Shown here: positions 32,250 through 43,800 of the stretch, one piece after another | How positions within the stretch are numbered: the first letter of the stretch is position 1 | How the letters are laid out: each line of letters starts with the position of its first letter | Origin: Streptomyces sp. XD-27 | GTDB taxonomy: Bacteria; Actinomycetota; Actinomycetes; Streptomycetales; Streptomycetaceae | DNA: 64,000 nt | NCBI RefSeq assembly: GCF_030553055.1 | Contig: NZ_CP130713.1 | Span: 1 to 64,000 of the forward strand | Reading direction: 5' to 3' | Notes under the pieces: model-generated | Database searches by the model: none | Seen by the model: the letters and a program-made list of their open reading frames with translations, nothing else | Told to the model about the DNA's origin: nothing | Program-made: the position numbers and the translations under genes

Positions 32250-35200
32250 CGTTGTGTCCTTTCGCTTTTCTGTCGGGAACGGAGCTTCTCGGAGACGATG
32301 GCTCCAATCTGGGCCAGCGCCGCGGGTTGCACCAAGTCGTAGTGGTTGGACGGGATCTCGTGGGCCTCGATGGTTCCGGTGGTGAAGTCCTTCCAGCTGG
32401 CTATGGCCTCCGGTACGGGCAGATGCGCCGGCCGCTCCTTCGAGGCGACGAAGAGCAGGATGTCGCCGGTGAAGGGCGAGGCGGTGTGCCGCGGCCCGAC
32501 CTCCCACAGGTTGCGCATCACCGCTTCGAGGCGCTCCTTGACGCCGGGCCCCTGGACCAGTCCACCGGCGAGTTCCAGGTACTGCTCCTTGCGCTTTTGC
32601 ACGGCCTCCTCGTCGCGCATGGCTTCTTCGCTGACCGTGCCGGTCGCGTTGCGCCCCATGTAGACGGGATAGGCGTCGAGCAGGGCCAGCAGTCCGACCT
32701 CCTCCCCTTCCGCCTCGATCAGCGCGGCCATCGCCTGCGCGATCCGCCCGCCGAGGGACCAGCCGAGGAGGTGGTACGGCCCGGTCGGCTGCACGGCCCG
32801 GATGTGCTCCAGGTAGTCGTCCGCCATCTCCTCGACGCTTTCGGGGAGGGGTTCGGTACGGGCCAAGCCGCGCGCCTGCACTCCGTACACCGGCTGGTTC
32901 ACCGGAAGGTGCCGCAGCAACGGCTGGTAGTTCCAGCTCAGGCCGCCGCTCGCGTGGAGGCAGAACAGGGGCGGGCGGTCACCGGCGGCTTGCAGCGGCA
33001 GCAGGACCTCGTAGTCACCCGTCTTCACCGAACGGGTCGAGCGCCGCCGCTCACCCAGGACGACCAGGGTCTTGGAGGAGGTCTTCCGGGCGAGCAGGCC
33101 CGTGCGCAGCATCTGATGGCCCGGAGTTCCGAACGGGCAGGGCAGGGTGGACCGACCGTCCTTGCCCGCGTCCACCGCCGGCCCGGTGACGTACAGGTCG
33201 CCCACGGCCCCCGGCGCGACCGGGCTCAGCTGGTCGTCGAGCAGGAGCGCGCCGAGCGGGCCGTCATCGGCCAGGCCGGCGAGCGCCTGGGGCACGGCCC
33301 CCGACCACCGCGCCGGTGCGATGACCGGGCGGCTGCGTTCGACGTCGTCCAGGCAGATGTCCAGGTCGCTGATCCGCCGCCGGGGGTCCTCCGCCACCTG
33401 TTCCAGGACGCGGACCAGGCGCCGGGCGACCGACTCGGCCGTGTCCCGCTCGAACAGGTCGGTGGCGTAGCGGAGGAGGCCTTCGATGCACTCCTCGTCG
33501 TCGAGGCGCTCGGTGAGCTTGAACGCGAGATCCAGCTCCATGGCCTCGGCCCCGCCGGGTTCGACATCGGTGCGCAGGCCCGGCAGTTCCCTCGCGTCCC
33601 AGGTGCCGAGCCCTTCCTCCAGCACCTCGAGGCCCACCTGGAACACGGGGTGGCGGGAGAGCGAGGCGGGCAGGCCGAGGAGTTCGGCGAGCCGCTCGAA
33701 GGGCACGTCCAGGTGCTCCTGCGCGGCCCGGAGCGCTTCCTGTACGCGGGCGACGACTTCCAGGAAGGTCGGGTCGCCCGAGACTTCCGTCCGCAGGGCG
33801 ACCGGCCGGGCGAACGGCCCGATCATCGGCTCCAGGTCGATGAGGTCCTCGTCCCGGGGCAGCGTCGTGCCGATCACCAGGTCGTGGCCCGCGCCCAGTT
33901 TCGTCAGCAGCATGGCGAGCGCGGCGTGCACCACCTGGAAGGCATCCGCGCCGGCCGGCTCCGCCGCGTCCATCAACCGGGCGTACGGGTCCGCGTCCAG
34001 CCGCAGTTCGACCGTCCCGGTCCGGCGCGACGGGACGGCCGGCCGCGGGCGGTCGAACGGCAGCACCGTCTCCCCGTCGATGCCGGCCAGGTTGTCCCGC
34101 CAGAAGGCGACCTGCTCGTGGGGCAGGCTGCCCGGCTCGTTCTCGTCCGCGAGCAGTCGCTGCTCCCACATCGCGTAGTCGGCGAACTGCACGGCCAGGG
34201 GCGCGCGCTCCGGGGCCCGGCCCTCGCGCCGCGCGCCGTAGGCGGCCGCCAGGTCGCGGAAGAACACGTCCAGCGAGTCGTCGTCGGCGAGAATCCGGTG
34301 CACCTGTAGGTGCAGCACGTGTTCCTTCTCCGCGAGTGCGAACAGCTCACATCGCCACGGCACGTCCTTGGTGAGGTCGAACGCCGACTCGCGCCGCTCG
34401 GCGAGCAGCCCGGGAAGATCTTCCTCGGTGGCCGGGACGGGGGTCAGCTCGACCGTGAGGCCGTCTTGGATGTGCTGGTGGACGCTCTGTGCGTCGCCGG
34501 GGAAGGTCGTACGGAAGATCTCGTGCCGGGCCGCGACGTCGCCGAGCGCCGCCGCGAGGGCGGGCACGTCCAGTCGGCCGCGCAGGCGCAGGGCGACCGA
34601 CGTGTGCAGGCCGGCCGTGTCCTTCCCGGGGTCGGCAAGGAGCCAGGCGCGCAGCTGTCGGGTGGTGAGCGGCACCCGGTCCGGCCGCTGGGCTGCTTCC
34701 AGCGCGGGGCGTGACTTCGCGGCGAGCATCCTCGCCAGGCCCGCGGGTGTCGGCGAGGAGAACAGCTGCCGGATGGGCAGATCCGCACCGAGTTCCTCAC
34801 GGATCCGCGCGATGAGCCGCATGGCGAGCGCCGAACTCCCGCCGAGGTCGTGGAAGGTGTCGTCGCCGCCCACGTGGTCGACGCCGAGGATCTCGGAGAA
34901 CAGGGCGCACAGCACCTTCTCGGTCTCGCTCTCCGGCGCCTTCTGCGAGGCGTGTCCCGCGAGGTCCGGGACGGGCAGGGCCCGGCGGTCCACCTTGCCG
35001 TGGGCGGTGACCGGCAGGCCGGGCAGGGCGACGACCGCCATCGGCACCATGTACGCGGGCAGGACCTGGGCCATGTGCCGCCGGATCTGTGCCGCCCCCG
35101 CGTCGCTGCCGTCGGAGACGAAGTAGCCCACCAGGCGCTTCTCGCCCGGCCTGTCCTCTCGTGCCACGACGACGGCCTCGACCACCCCGGGCTGGACCGC

Positions 35201-37834
35201 GAGGACGGCCTCCACCTCGCCCAGCTCCACCCGGTAGCCGCGGATCTTCACTTGGTCGTCGGCGCGGCCGATGAACACCACCTCGCCATCCTTGTTCCAG
35301 CGCGCCAGGTCGCCGGTGCGGTACATCGGTTCCCCGGCGAGGAAGGGGCACGCCACGAACCGCTCGGCGGTCAGGCCCGGGCTTGTGAGGTATCCGCGGG
35401 CAAGGCCGGTGCCGGCGATGTACAGCTCGCCGGTCACTCCCGGCGCGACCGGGCGCAGGAAGGCGTCGAGGATGTAGATCTTGCGGTTGGTCATGGGGCG
35501 GCCGACCGGCAGCTCCGGCCCGAGTTCCTCGCCGGGCTCGATCGGCTTCCACGTCGCGCACAGGGTGGTCTCGGTCGGCCCGTAGGTGTTCCGCACCCGC
35601 AGGGCGGGCTGGGCCCGCCGCAGGTTCTGCACCGACTGGGCGGGGACCACGTCGCCGCCGGTGCCGATCTCGACCAGACCGGCGAAGCACTCCGGGGACG
35701 TCTCCGCCAGGGCGCGGAAGCTGCCGGCGGTGAGGTGGACGGCGGTCGCGCCGCGTGCGACGGCCTGGCGTACCCCGGCCGCGTCCAGCACGCCCGGCTC
35801 GGTGAGCAGGACGCGGCCGCCCATGGCGAGCGGCACCCACATCGCGTAGAGCGAGGGGTCGAAGACGTGCGTCGCGTGCATCAGCACGCCGTCGCCCGGG
35901 CCGATCCGCCAACCGGCGTCTCCGGCCAGGCCGGCCACGGCCCCGTGGGGGATGCCTACGCCCTTGGGCAGGCCGGTGGATCCGGAGGTGTACATCACGT
36001 ACGCCAGGTCGTCGGCGCTCGGCCGGGTCTCCGGCGCCGTGGCGGCACAGCCGTCGACGGCTGCCCGGGTCTCGGGCGCGTCGAGGACGATCGCGCCGTC
36101 CGGTGCGACTCCGCTGGTCGCCTCTGTGCACAGGACGGTGGAGGCGGCGGAGTCGTCGAGAATGAACGCGATCCGCTCGGCCGGGTACTCGATGTCCACC
36201 GGGACGTACGCCGCGCCTGTCTTCCAGATCGCCAGGAACGCGATCAGCAGGTCCGGCGACCTGTCCATGGCCACGCCGATCCGGTCGCCGCGGCCGATGC
36301 CACGACCGGCGAGGTAGTGGGCAAGCCGGTTCGAGGCCCGGTCGACCTCGGCGTAGCTCAGGTCCGCGCCGCCCGCGTCGGTGAGCGCCACCGCGTCCGG
36401 GGCCGCGGCCACCCGCCGCGTGAACATCTCGACCACGGATTCTCCGGGCACCGGGCCCGCGGTCGCGTTCCATTCGTCCACCACGAGGGCGCGCTCGGCC
36501 TCGCTCAGCAGCGTCAGGCGGCCGACGAGCACATCGGGCTCGGCGGCCAGCCGCTCCAGCACGCGGGCCAGCGCGCCCACGACCGATTCGGCGACCGCGC
36601 GGTCGAACAGGCCCCGGTCGTAGTCCAGGATGAGCGGCATCTGCTCGCCGGGTCCTGTGATCAGGGTGAACGGGTAGTGCGAGGAGTTGCGCCCCCGCTT
36701 CAGCGGGCGCAGGGTCAGGCCCTCGTCGGGCGCCTGGCCGAGTCCCTTGCGAGGGAAGTTCTCGTAGATGATGAGCGTGTCGAAGACCGCTCCGGGTCCG
36801 GCGACGGCCAGCACGTCCTGCAGGCCGAGGTGGTGGTGGGCCATGAGTGCCGACTGGTCGCGCTGAAGCTCGGCGAACAGCTCGACGGCCCGCCGCCCGC
36901 CGTCGAGCCGGACCCGTACCGGCAGGGTGTTAAGCAGCTGGCCGACCATCGACTCCACACCGGCGAGGTCGCCAGGGCGCCCGGAGGCGGTGGCGCCGAA
37001 CACCACGTCGGTACGGCCGGCCAGTTGCGCCAGGACGACGGCCCACGCGCCTTGCACGATGCTGTTCAGGGTGAGGCCGTGCCCGCGGGCCAGCCCGGCC
37101 AGCTCTTCTGTCAGCTGCGGGGACAGCTCGATCATCGCCGTGTCGATGTCCGGCACGCGGGTGAGGTCGGCCGGGGCGACCGTGGTGGGCGTGTCGAGGC
37201 CCGCGAACTCCTTCCGCCAGGCCGCCTTGGCCGCCTCCATGTCCTGCCGGCCCAGCCAGGCGAGGTAGTCCCGGTAGGGCACGGTGGGCGGGAGTGCGGA
37301 CGCGTCCCCGTTCGCCGCGTAGATCGCGGCCAGTTCGCGGTGGATGACGGGCATCGACCAGCCGTCCACCAGCACGTGGTGAAGGGTGTGCACGAGCCGG
37401 TGACGCTCCGGGCCGAGCCGGATCAGGTGCAGTTTCATCAGCGGCGCCGTCTCGATGTGCAGCCGCTGGGCCACCTCGTCGGCGGCCAGGCGGTCCACCT
37501 CGCTGTCGGCCACGTCGTGCGGCAGCCCGGAAAGATCCGTCTCGCGCCAGGGGATCTCGGCGTCCCGTGCGATGACCTGCACCATCTGTGCGCCGCTGAC
37601 ATAGCGGAAACAGGCTCGCAGCGCGGCGTGCCGGTCCACGACGGCCTGCCACGACGCCCTCAGCCGGGCGGCGTCCAGCGGGCCGTCGATGCCGTACACG
37701 GTCTGCACGGTGTAGGTGTCGGGACCGTCGTGGTCAAGTGCGGTGTGATACAGCATCCCTTCTTGCAGCGGCGAAAGGGGCCAGACGTCCTCCACGCTGG
37801 AACGGGGCTTCGGGCGAGTGCCGTCAACGGTCAC
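32246..37834 (-). CDS. bpsC: NRPS3: module 7 (C-A-T-X-TE), Dpg
   Basis: The protein has 1,862 residues. C7 (HHVLVDG about 153) is followed by A7 with code DPYHGGTLCK, typical for 3,5-dihydroxyphenylglycine, then T7 (LGGSS, Ser about 1000). The X domain follows (about 1050-1510); its catalytic motif is the degenerate HRILADDDS (about 1182), as in glycopeptide X domains that recruit the Oxy P450s. Between X and the thioesterase lies a stretch resembling part of an A domain. The TE has GWSLGG (Ser about 1691) and releases the heptapeptide. The start is GTG at 37834: AAGGAG lies 7 nt upstream and overlaps the NRPS2 stop; ATGs further upstream would lie inside NRPS2. Equivalent to balhimycin BpsC. 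Confidence 0.95.
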   Translation of the reverse strand: MTVDGTRPKPRSSVEDVWPLSPLQEGMLYHTALDHDGPDTYTVQTVYGIDGPLDAARLRASWQAVVDRHAALRACFRYVSGAQMVQVIARDAEIPWRETDLSGLPHDVADSEVDRLAADEVAQRLHIETAPLMKLHLIRLGPERHRLVHTLHHVLVDGWSMPVIHRELAAIYAANGDASALPPTVPYRDYLAWLGRQDMEAAKAAWRKEFAGLDTPTTVAPADLTRVPDIDTAMIELSPQLTEELAGLARGHGLTLNSIVQGAWAVVLAQLAGRTDVVFGATASGRPGDLAGVESMVGQLLNTLPVRVRLDGGRRAVELFAELQRDQSALMAHHHLGLQDVLAVAGPGAVFDTLIIYENFPRKGLGQAPDEGLTLRPLKRGRNSSHYPFTLITGPGEQMPLILDYDRGLFDRAVAESVVGALARVLERLAAEPDVLVGRLTLLSEAERALVVDEWNATAGPVPGESVVEMFTRRVAAAPDAVALTDAGGADLSYAEVDRASNRLAHYLAGRGIGRGDRIGVAMDRSPDLLIAFLAIWKTGAAYVPVDIEYPAERIAFILDDSAASTVLCTEATSGVAPDGAIVLDAPETRAAVDGCAATAPETRPSADDLAYVMYTSGSTGLPKGVGIPHGAVAGLAGDAGWRIGPGDGVLMHATHVFDPSLYAMWVPLAMGGRVLLTEPGVLDAAGVRQAVARGATAVHLTAGSFRALAETSPECFAGLVEIGTGGDVVPAQSVQNLRRAQPALRVRNTYGPTETTLCATWKPIEPGEELGPELPVGRPMTNRKIYILDAFLRPVAPGVTGELYIAGTGLARGYLTSPGLTAERFVACPFLAGEPMYRTGDLARWNKDGEVVFIGRADDQVKIRGYRVELGEVEAVLAVQPGVVEAVVVAREDRPGEKRLVGYFVSDGSDAGAAQIRRHMAQVLPAYMVPMAVVALPGLPVTAHGKVDRRALPVPDLAGHASQKAPESETEKVLCALFSEILGVDHVGGDDTFHDLGGSSALAMRLIARIREELGADLPIRQLFSSPTPAGLARMLAAKSRPALEAAQRPDRVPLTTRQLRAWLLADPGKDTAGLHTSVALRLRGRLDVPALAAALGDVAARHEIFRTTFPGDAQSVHQHIQDGLTVELTPVPATEEDLPGLLAERRESAFDLTKDVPWRCELFALAEKEHVLHLQVHRILADDDSLDVFFRDLAAAYGARREGRAPERAPLAVQFADYAMWEQRLLADENEPGSLPHEQVAFWRDNLAGIDGETVLPFDRPRPAVPSRRTGTVELRLDADPYARLMDAAEPAGADAFQVVHAALAMLLTKLGAGHDLVIGTTLPRDEDLIDLEPMIGPFARPVALRTEVSGDPTFLEVVARVQEALRAAQEHLDVPFERLAELLGLPASLSRHPVFQVGLEVLEEGLGTWDARELPGLRTDVEPGGAEAMELDLAFKLTERLDDEECIEGLLRYATDLFERDTAESVARRLVRVLEQVAEDPRRRISDLDICLDDVERSRPVIAPARWSGAVPQALAGLADDGPLGALLLDDQLSPVAPGAVGDLYVTGPAVDAGKDGRSTLPCPFGTPGHQMLRTGLLARKTSSKTLVVLGERRRSTRSVKTGDYEVLLPLQAAGDRPPLFCLHASGGLSWNYQPLLRHLPVNQPVYGVQARGLARTEPLPESVEEMADDYLEHIRAVQPTGPYHLLGWSLGGRIAQAMAALIEAEGEEVGLLALLDAYPVYMGRNATGTVSEEAMRDEEAVQKRKEQYLELAGGLVQGPGVKERLEAVMRNLWEVGPRHTASPFTGDILLFVASKERPAHLPVPEAIASWKDFTTGTIEAHEIPSNHYDLVQPAALAQIGAIVSEKLRSRQKSERTQR

Positions 37835-37845
37835 AATCTTGCTCC

Positions 37846-40800
37846 TTACAGCGCTTGTTCGCCGGCCAGTCCGGCCTCGAGTTGATCCATCTGGTCGGAT
37901 GAGAGAGCGACGAGGGGGCCCGCCGACGACTCCGGCGCCGCGGTGGCATCGCCGTCGGCGGGGAGTTCCGTGACAAGCAACGCCAGTCGTTCCGGCGTCC
38001 TTTCCTCGAACACCTGCCACGGGGTCAGTTCCAGCCCTTGCCTGCGGGCGCGGGCCGAGAGCTGCATCGAGATGATCGAGTCGCCGCCGAGTTCGAAGAA
38101 GCTGTCGTCGGGACCGACCCGCTCAAGGCCGAGTACCTCCGCGAACAGTGCGCACAGCCTCGCCTCCATCGCCGTGCGCGGGTCCCGCTTCGATGACATG
38201 CCCACGAAGTCGAGGGTCTGGAGCGCCCGGTGGTCGAGTTTGCCGTTCGGGGTGAGTGGCATGTGCTCCAGCGACACGAACGCCGCGGGCATCATGTACT
38301 CCGGCAGGCGTTCGGCCGCCAGCTCGCGCAGCGCGGAGGTCAGCGTGCCGTTCTGCCCGGAGGCGTCGGCCGACGGCACGACGTACGCCACGAGTTGCTT
38401 GTCGCCGGGGCCGTCCCTGCGGACCGCGATCGCCACCTGGCCAACGCCTGGATGCTCCGCGAGCACGGCCTCGATCTCCGCCGGCTCGACCCGGTATCCG
38501 CGCACCTTGACCTGCGCGTCGACCCGGCCCGCGAAGAGCAGCTGGCCCTCCGGGGACCAGCGGAACAGGTCGCCGGAGCGGTACATCCGCTCACCGGGGG
38601 CGAACGGACTCGCAACGAACCGCTCCGCGGTCAGGCCGGGGCGTCCGAGGTATCCACGCGCCAGTCCGACACCCGTGATGTACAGCTCGCCGACCACCCC
38701 CGGCGGTACCGGCTGAAGGAAGGCGTCGAGCACGTAGTGCCGCACGTTGTGGATCGGGCCGCCGAGCGGGACCACATCGTGTCCTGGAGCCAGCGGGGCG
38801 CTCATCGTCGAGCAGATGGTCGTCTCGGTCGGCCCGTATGCCTGGATCACCCGACGGCCGGGCGACCAGCGGTCCACCAGCGCGGCCGGTAGTGCCTCGC
38901 CGCCCGTCAGCACTGTCTGGAGGGTGTCCGGCAGGTCGTCCTCGCTCGCCAGCACGCTCGGCGACACGGTCAGGTGAGTGATGCCCGCCTTGCGGATCGC
39001 GTCGCCCAGTGTCACCCGGGGCGGCATGTTCGCCGCGTCCGGCAGGACCAAGGTCGCACCGGCCAGCAGAGTCATGTAGAGCTCGGAGACGATGGCGTCG
39101 AACCCGATCGCGGACAGCTGCAGGACCCGCGAGGACGATGTCACGGCCATCCGCTCGATGTGCGCGTACCCCAGGTTGACGAGCCCGGAGTGGGCGACCA
39201 GGACGCCCTTGGGCACCCCTGTCGACCCCGATGTATAGATCACGTACGCCGCGTCGTCCGATGCCACGCGCGGCAGCTCCACACCCGGATCGGCGGCGGG
39301 CAGTTCTTCCAGCACCAGCACCGTGCCCGCGAACTCCGCAGGCACGACCGCTCGCGTCGTCTTCGTGCACACCAGCACGTCGGGCGCCGAATGCGCCAGC
39401 ATGAACTCGACGCGCTCACGGGGATAGTCCGGATCGACCGGCACGAACGCCCCGCCGGCGAACGACACCCCCATCAGGGTCACCGCCAGCTCGGCCGAGC
39501 GCTCGACCAGTACTCCCACCCGGGCCTCACGCCGTACGCCCAGGCCCACGAGGAGCCGCGCCAGCGCTTCGACCTCGCCGAGCAGCTGGCTGTACGACAG
39601 GCTCCGCGCCGCGTCCTGCACTGCCGGCGCGTCCGGCGTCCGCTCGACCTGCCGGCGGAACACCACCGGCAGTGTCTCCGCCGCAAGCGGCTTGTCGGTC
39701 CTGTTCCACTCGTCCACCACCAGGCGGCGCTGTTCAGGTCCGATCAGGCCGACCCGTCCCACCGGCGTTCGCGGATCGGCCACGACCTGCTCGAGAGCCC
39801 GCAGGAGCGACGCGAGAAGCTCCTCGACCTGGGTCCGCTCGAACGCGTCCGGGCGGAAGATGACTTCGCCATGGACGGGACCCGATACGGACGCGCGCAT
39901 GGACAGTGGATAGTGCCCGGTGTCGTTCGGAATGCCCGCAGGACGCATGATGAGGGCGTCGGGTTCTTCGGACACGGGCGGCGGGGGCGGGTAGTTCTCG
40001 AACACCACGATCGTGTCGAATGCCGCGCCGGGCCCGGCGTGCTGATTGATCTCGGTCAGCCCGACGTGCTGATGCGGTATCAACGCGACCTGCCGTTGTT
40101 GCAGGTCCGCCAGCATGTCGAGGAATGGTTCAGCGCCTGCCAGGTGGGCCCGGACGGGCAGCATGTTCATGAACAGGCCGACCGCAGACTCGACACCGGG
40201 GATCTCGGGCGGACGACCGGCCACCGCGGCGCCGAAGACCACGTCGTCGCGACCGGTCAGCCGGGCCAGCAGCAGTGCCCAGACCCCTTGGAAGAGCGTG
40301 TTCGCCGTCACACCGTGATGGCGGGTGAACTCCCTCAGGCGCCGACTCAGATCGTCGTCGAGTTCGAACCCGATCCGGTCGGGCTCGACGGGCGTGATGA
40401 TCGATTCCGGGGGCACGACGTGGGTCGCCTCGTCGAGCCCCGCGAGTTCGGCCCGCCACGCCTCCCGGGCAGCTGTCTTGTCCTGCTGAACGGCCCAGGC
40501 GAGGTAGTCGCGGTACGACGTCGGGATCGGCAACGCCCGGCCCGTCCCGCCGGCGTAGTACGCCGCCAGCACCTCACCGGTGATGAGCGGCAGGGACCAT
40601 CCGTCCGCCGCGATGTGATGCGACGTGAAGACGAGCCGGTGCCGGCGGTCACCAAGACGCAGCAGGTGCAGACGCAGCTGCGGTGCCCGGGCCAGGTCGA
40701 ACCGCTCGGCATGCAGCTCCGCCGCGAGACGGTCGACTTCCGCCAGCGCCTCGTCCTCGGGCAGATGGGACAGATCGGTCTCCTGCCAGGGCAGCGCCAC

Positions 40801-43800
40801 CTCGCCGGCGACCGCCTGCACCGTCGCACTGGACCCGAGCTGATGAAAACTCGCCCGCAGGGCGGGGTGCCGGTCCAGCAGCACCTGCCACGACCTGCGG
40901 AAGCGGGCAACGTCCAGCGGTCCCTCGATGACGAGGGTACGCATACTCGCGTACACGTCCGGGCCGCGCTCGTCGGCGGCGTGGAACAGCAGGCCCTCCT
41001 GGAGCGGAGACAGCGGCCAGATGTCGACCAGGCCTGGTACGGCGGCCTCGATCTCCGCCACGTCCCGCTGCGTCAGCACGGTGAGCGGGAAGTCGGACGG
41101 CGTGTGCCCCCCGGCGTCGCCGGCGTCGACGTGGGCGGCGAGGCCGGTCAGCATGTCCAGCCAACCCTGTCCGAGCGCCTCCGCCTCGGCTTCGCCGAGC
41201 AGACGCCCGGCCCAGGTCAGGGACAGCTCCAGCGCGGGCCCGTCGGGGGCGTCCAGGACGACCGCGTCGATCTCCAGGACGTGCCGCAATGCCGCGTCCT
41301 GGTCCGTCGTACCGCCGATGGTCCCCACCATCTGCCAGGGCTCCGCGGCACCGTCGGGCCGGGAGGAGAAGCGGCCGAGGTAGTTGAACCCGATGTCCGG
41401 CTTCGGCAGCGCCGCCAGGGCCGGGCCGGTCTCGGCGTTGAGGTACCGCAGCATGCTGTAGCCGAGCCCGCCGTCGGGCACGCCTCGCACGTTCTCCTTG
41501 ACGCTCTTCAGGAGCACACCTGCCGCGTCGCCGCCCGAGACGGCTTCGGCCGTGTCGATCCCGGCCACGTCAAGGCGGAGCGGGTGTATGTCGGTGAACC
41601 AGCCGACCGTCCGGGACAGGTCCAGGTCACCGAGGGGCTGGCGGCCGTGGCCCTCGACGTCGACCACGACGGCCGTGTCGCCGCGCCATCGGGCCACCGC
41701 GCCCGCCAGGGTGGCCAGCAGCACCTCGTGAACACCGCAGTGGAAGGCCGAGGTCGCCTTCGCCACGAGCACGCCGGCCTTGTCCTGCGGCACCCTCCAA
41801 GTCCTGCGTCCTGCGGTCGACATGGTGTCGCGCGTGGGGTCGAACTCGCCTGACAGCGACTGCGCTCCGTCGAGGATCGCCGTCCACGTCTCCAGTTCCG
41901 CGGTCCGGGTCGCCGCCTGCTCGACGAGTGTGCGCGCCCAGCGCCGGTACGAGACGTCGACCGGGTCGAGTGCCGGTTCCCGGCCCGCGGCCACGGCCGC
42001 GCAGGCCGTTTGCAGGTCCGGCAGCAGGACGCGCCAGGACACGACGTCGGCCAGGAGGTGGTGCGCCACCACCACGAGCCGTCCGAGGCGGCCGGGTCCC
42101 GCGTCCACCCACACCGCCCTGATCATCACGCCGGCGGCGGGATCAAGGCGGGCGGCCGTCTCCTCGGCGCAGCGCTCCGCGATCTCGTCCAGGTCACCGG
42201 CACCGGCCTCGACCCGCTCGACCAGCGTCGCCGCGGCCACCGCTGCGCGGTCGGCCACGACAAGCCGGGGCTGCTCCCCGTCGGTCTCGACGATCCGGCT
42301 GCGCAGCATGTCGTGGGTGCCGATCACCGCGGCCAGTCCGGCCGCCAGCACCTCCACGGAGAGGTCGTCGGGCGCGCCCACGGTCACCCACTGCGCGGGC
42401 GCGCGTCGGGTCATCGCACGGGCATCGCGTTCCAGCAGTGCCCGTGCCACCGGCGTCCACGGGACCTCGCCGACGCCGTCGACGACGTCGGCCCGCGCAG
42501 GGCCACCACGCTCGGCGACCGCCGCGATCCCCGCGGGCGTCTTCTGCTCGAAGACCTGCTTCGCCCCGAAGACGAAACCCTCGCGACGTGCGCGGGCGGC
42601 CAGTCGCATCGACAGGATCGAGTCGCCGCCCAGCTCGAAGAAGCCGTCGTCGGCGCCGACCCGGTCGAGGCGGAGTATCTCGGCGAACAGGTCGCACAAC
42701 ACGCGCTCGGCGTCGGTACGCGGCTCGCGTCCTGCCGCCCTCGCGGTGTACTCCGGGGCCGGCAGGGCCGCACGGTCGATCTTTCCGTTGAGCGTCAGCG
42801 GGAAGCCGTCCAGCACCACCACCGCGGGCACCATGAACTCCGGCAGCCGCGCCGCGAGGTGCTCGCGGACCGTGTCGGAATCCGGTCCCGGATCCCCTTC
42901 CGTGGTCACGTACGCGATCAGCCGCTTCTCGCCAGGCTGGTCCTCCCGCACCACCACGATCGCCTGCGCGACCCGCGGAACCTCGGCCAGGGCCGCCTCG
43001 ATCTCCCCGGGCTCCACGCGGTAGCCCCGGATCTTCACCTGGGAGTCGGCCCGTCCGACGAACAGCAGCTCACCCTGGTCCGTCCAGCGCGCCAGGTCGC
43101 CAGTGCGGTACATCCGCCCGTCCGTCGCCTCGGAGGTGCTTCGCGCCGCCGTGTCGCCGGGGGCGAACGGATCAGCGACGAACCGTTCCGAGGTCGGCCC
43201 GCTCGCGCCCAGATAGCCGTGCGCGAGGCCGGCGCCGGCGAGGTACAGCTCGCCGGTCACGTTGGGCGCCACCGGCTGGAGGAACGCGTCGAGCACGTAA
43301 GCCCGCCGTCCGGCCAGCGGTCGGCCGATCGGCAAGGTGTCGCCCGTCTCGTCCCCTGGTTCGAGGAGGTGCCACGTGGCGCAGAGGGTGGCCTCGGTGG
43401 GGCCGTAGAGCTGCCGGACCCGAACCTCCGGGCACGCCCGGCGCACCCGCGCGACGGACGCAAGGGGTACCGAGTCACCGCCGGTCAGGATCTCGCGCAG
43501 CCCGCGGAAGGACTCCGGCGACTCCTCGGCCACCACTCGGAAGCTTCCAGCCGTCAGATGGGCGGTGGTGACGCCGTGTTCGATCGTCTCGCGCAGCCGC
43601 TGCGCGTCGACCGCGCCCGGTTCCGCGACCCGCACGCGGGCCCCGCTGACCAGGGGCACCCAGGTCTCCACCAAGGACGCGTCGAACGCATGGGGTGCGT
43701 GCAGCAGCACGCAGTCCTCCAGGCCCTGCGACCAGCCTGGGTCGCTCGCCAGCGCCGCCACGCTTCCGTGCGGCACCGCGACGCCCTTCGGGACCCCGGT

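Noticed and set aside
32252..41853. Long plus-strand frames opposite the NRPS genes
   Set aside because: Antisense shadows of third-position GC bias in NRPS genes; no motifs.
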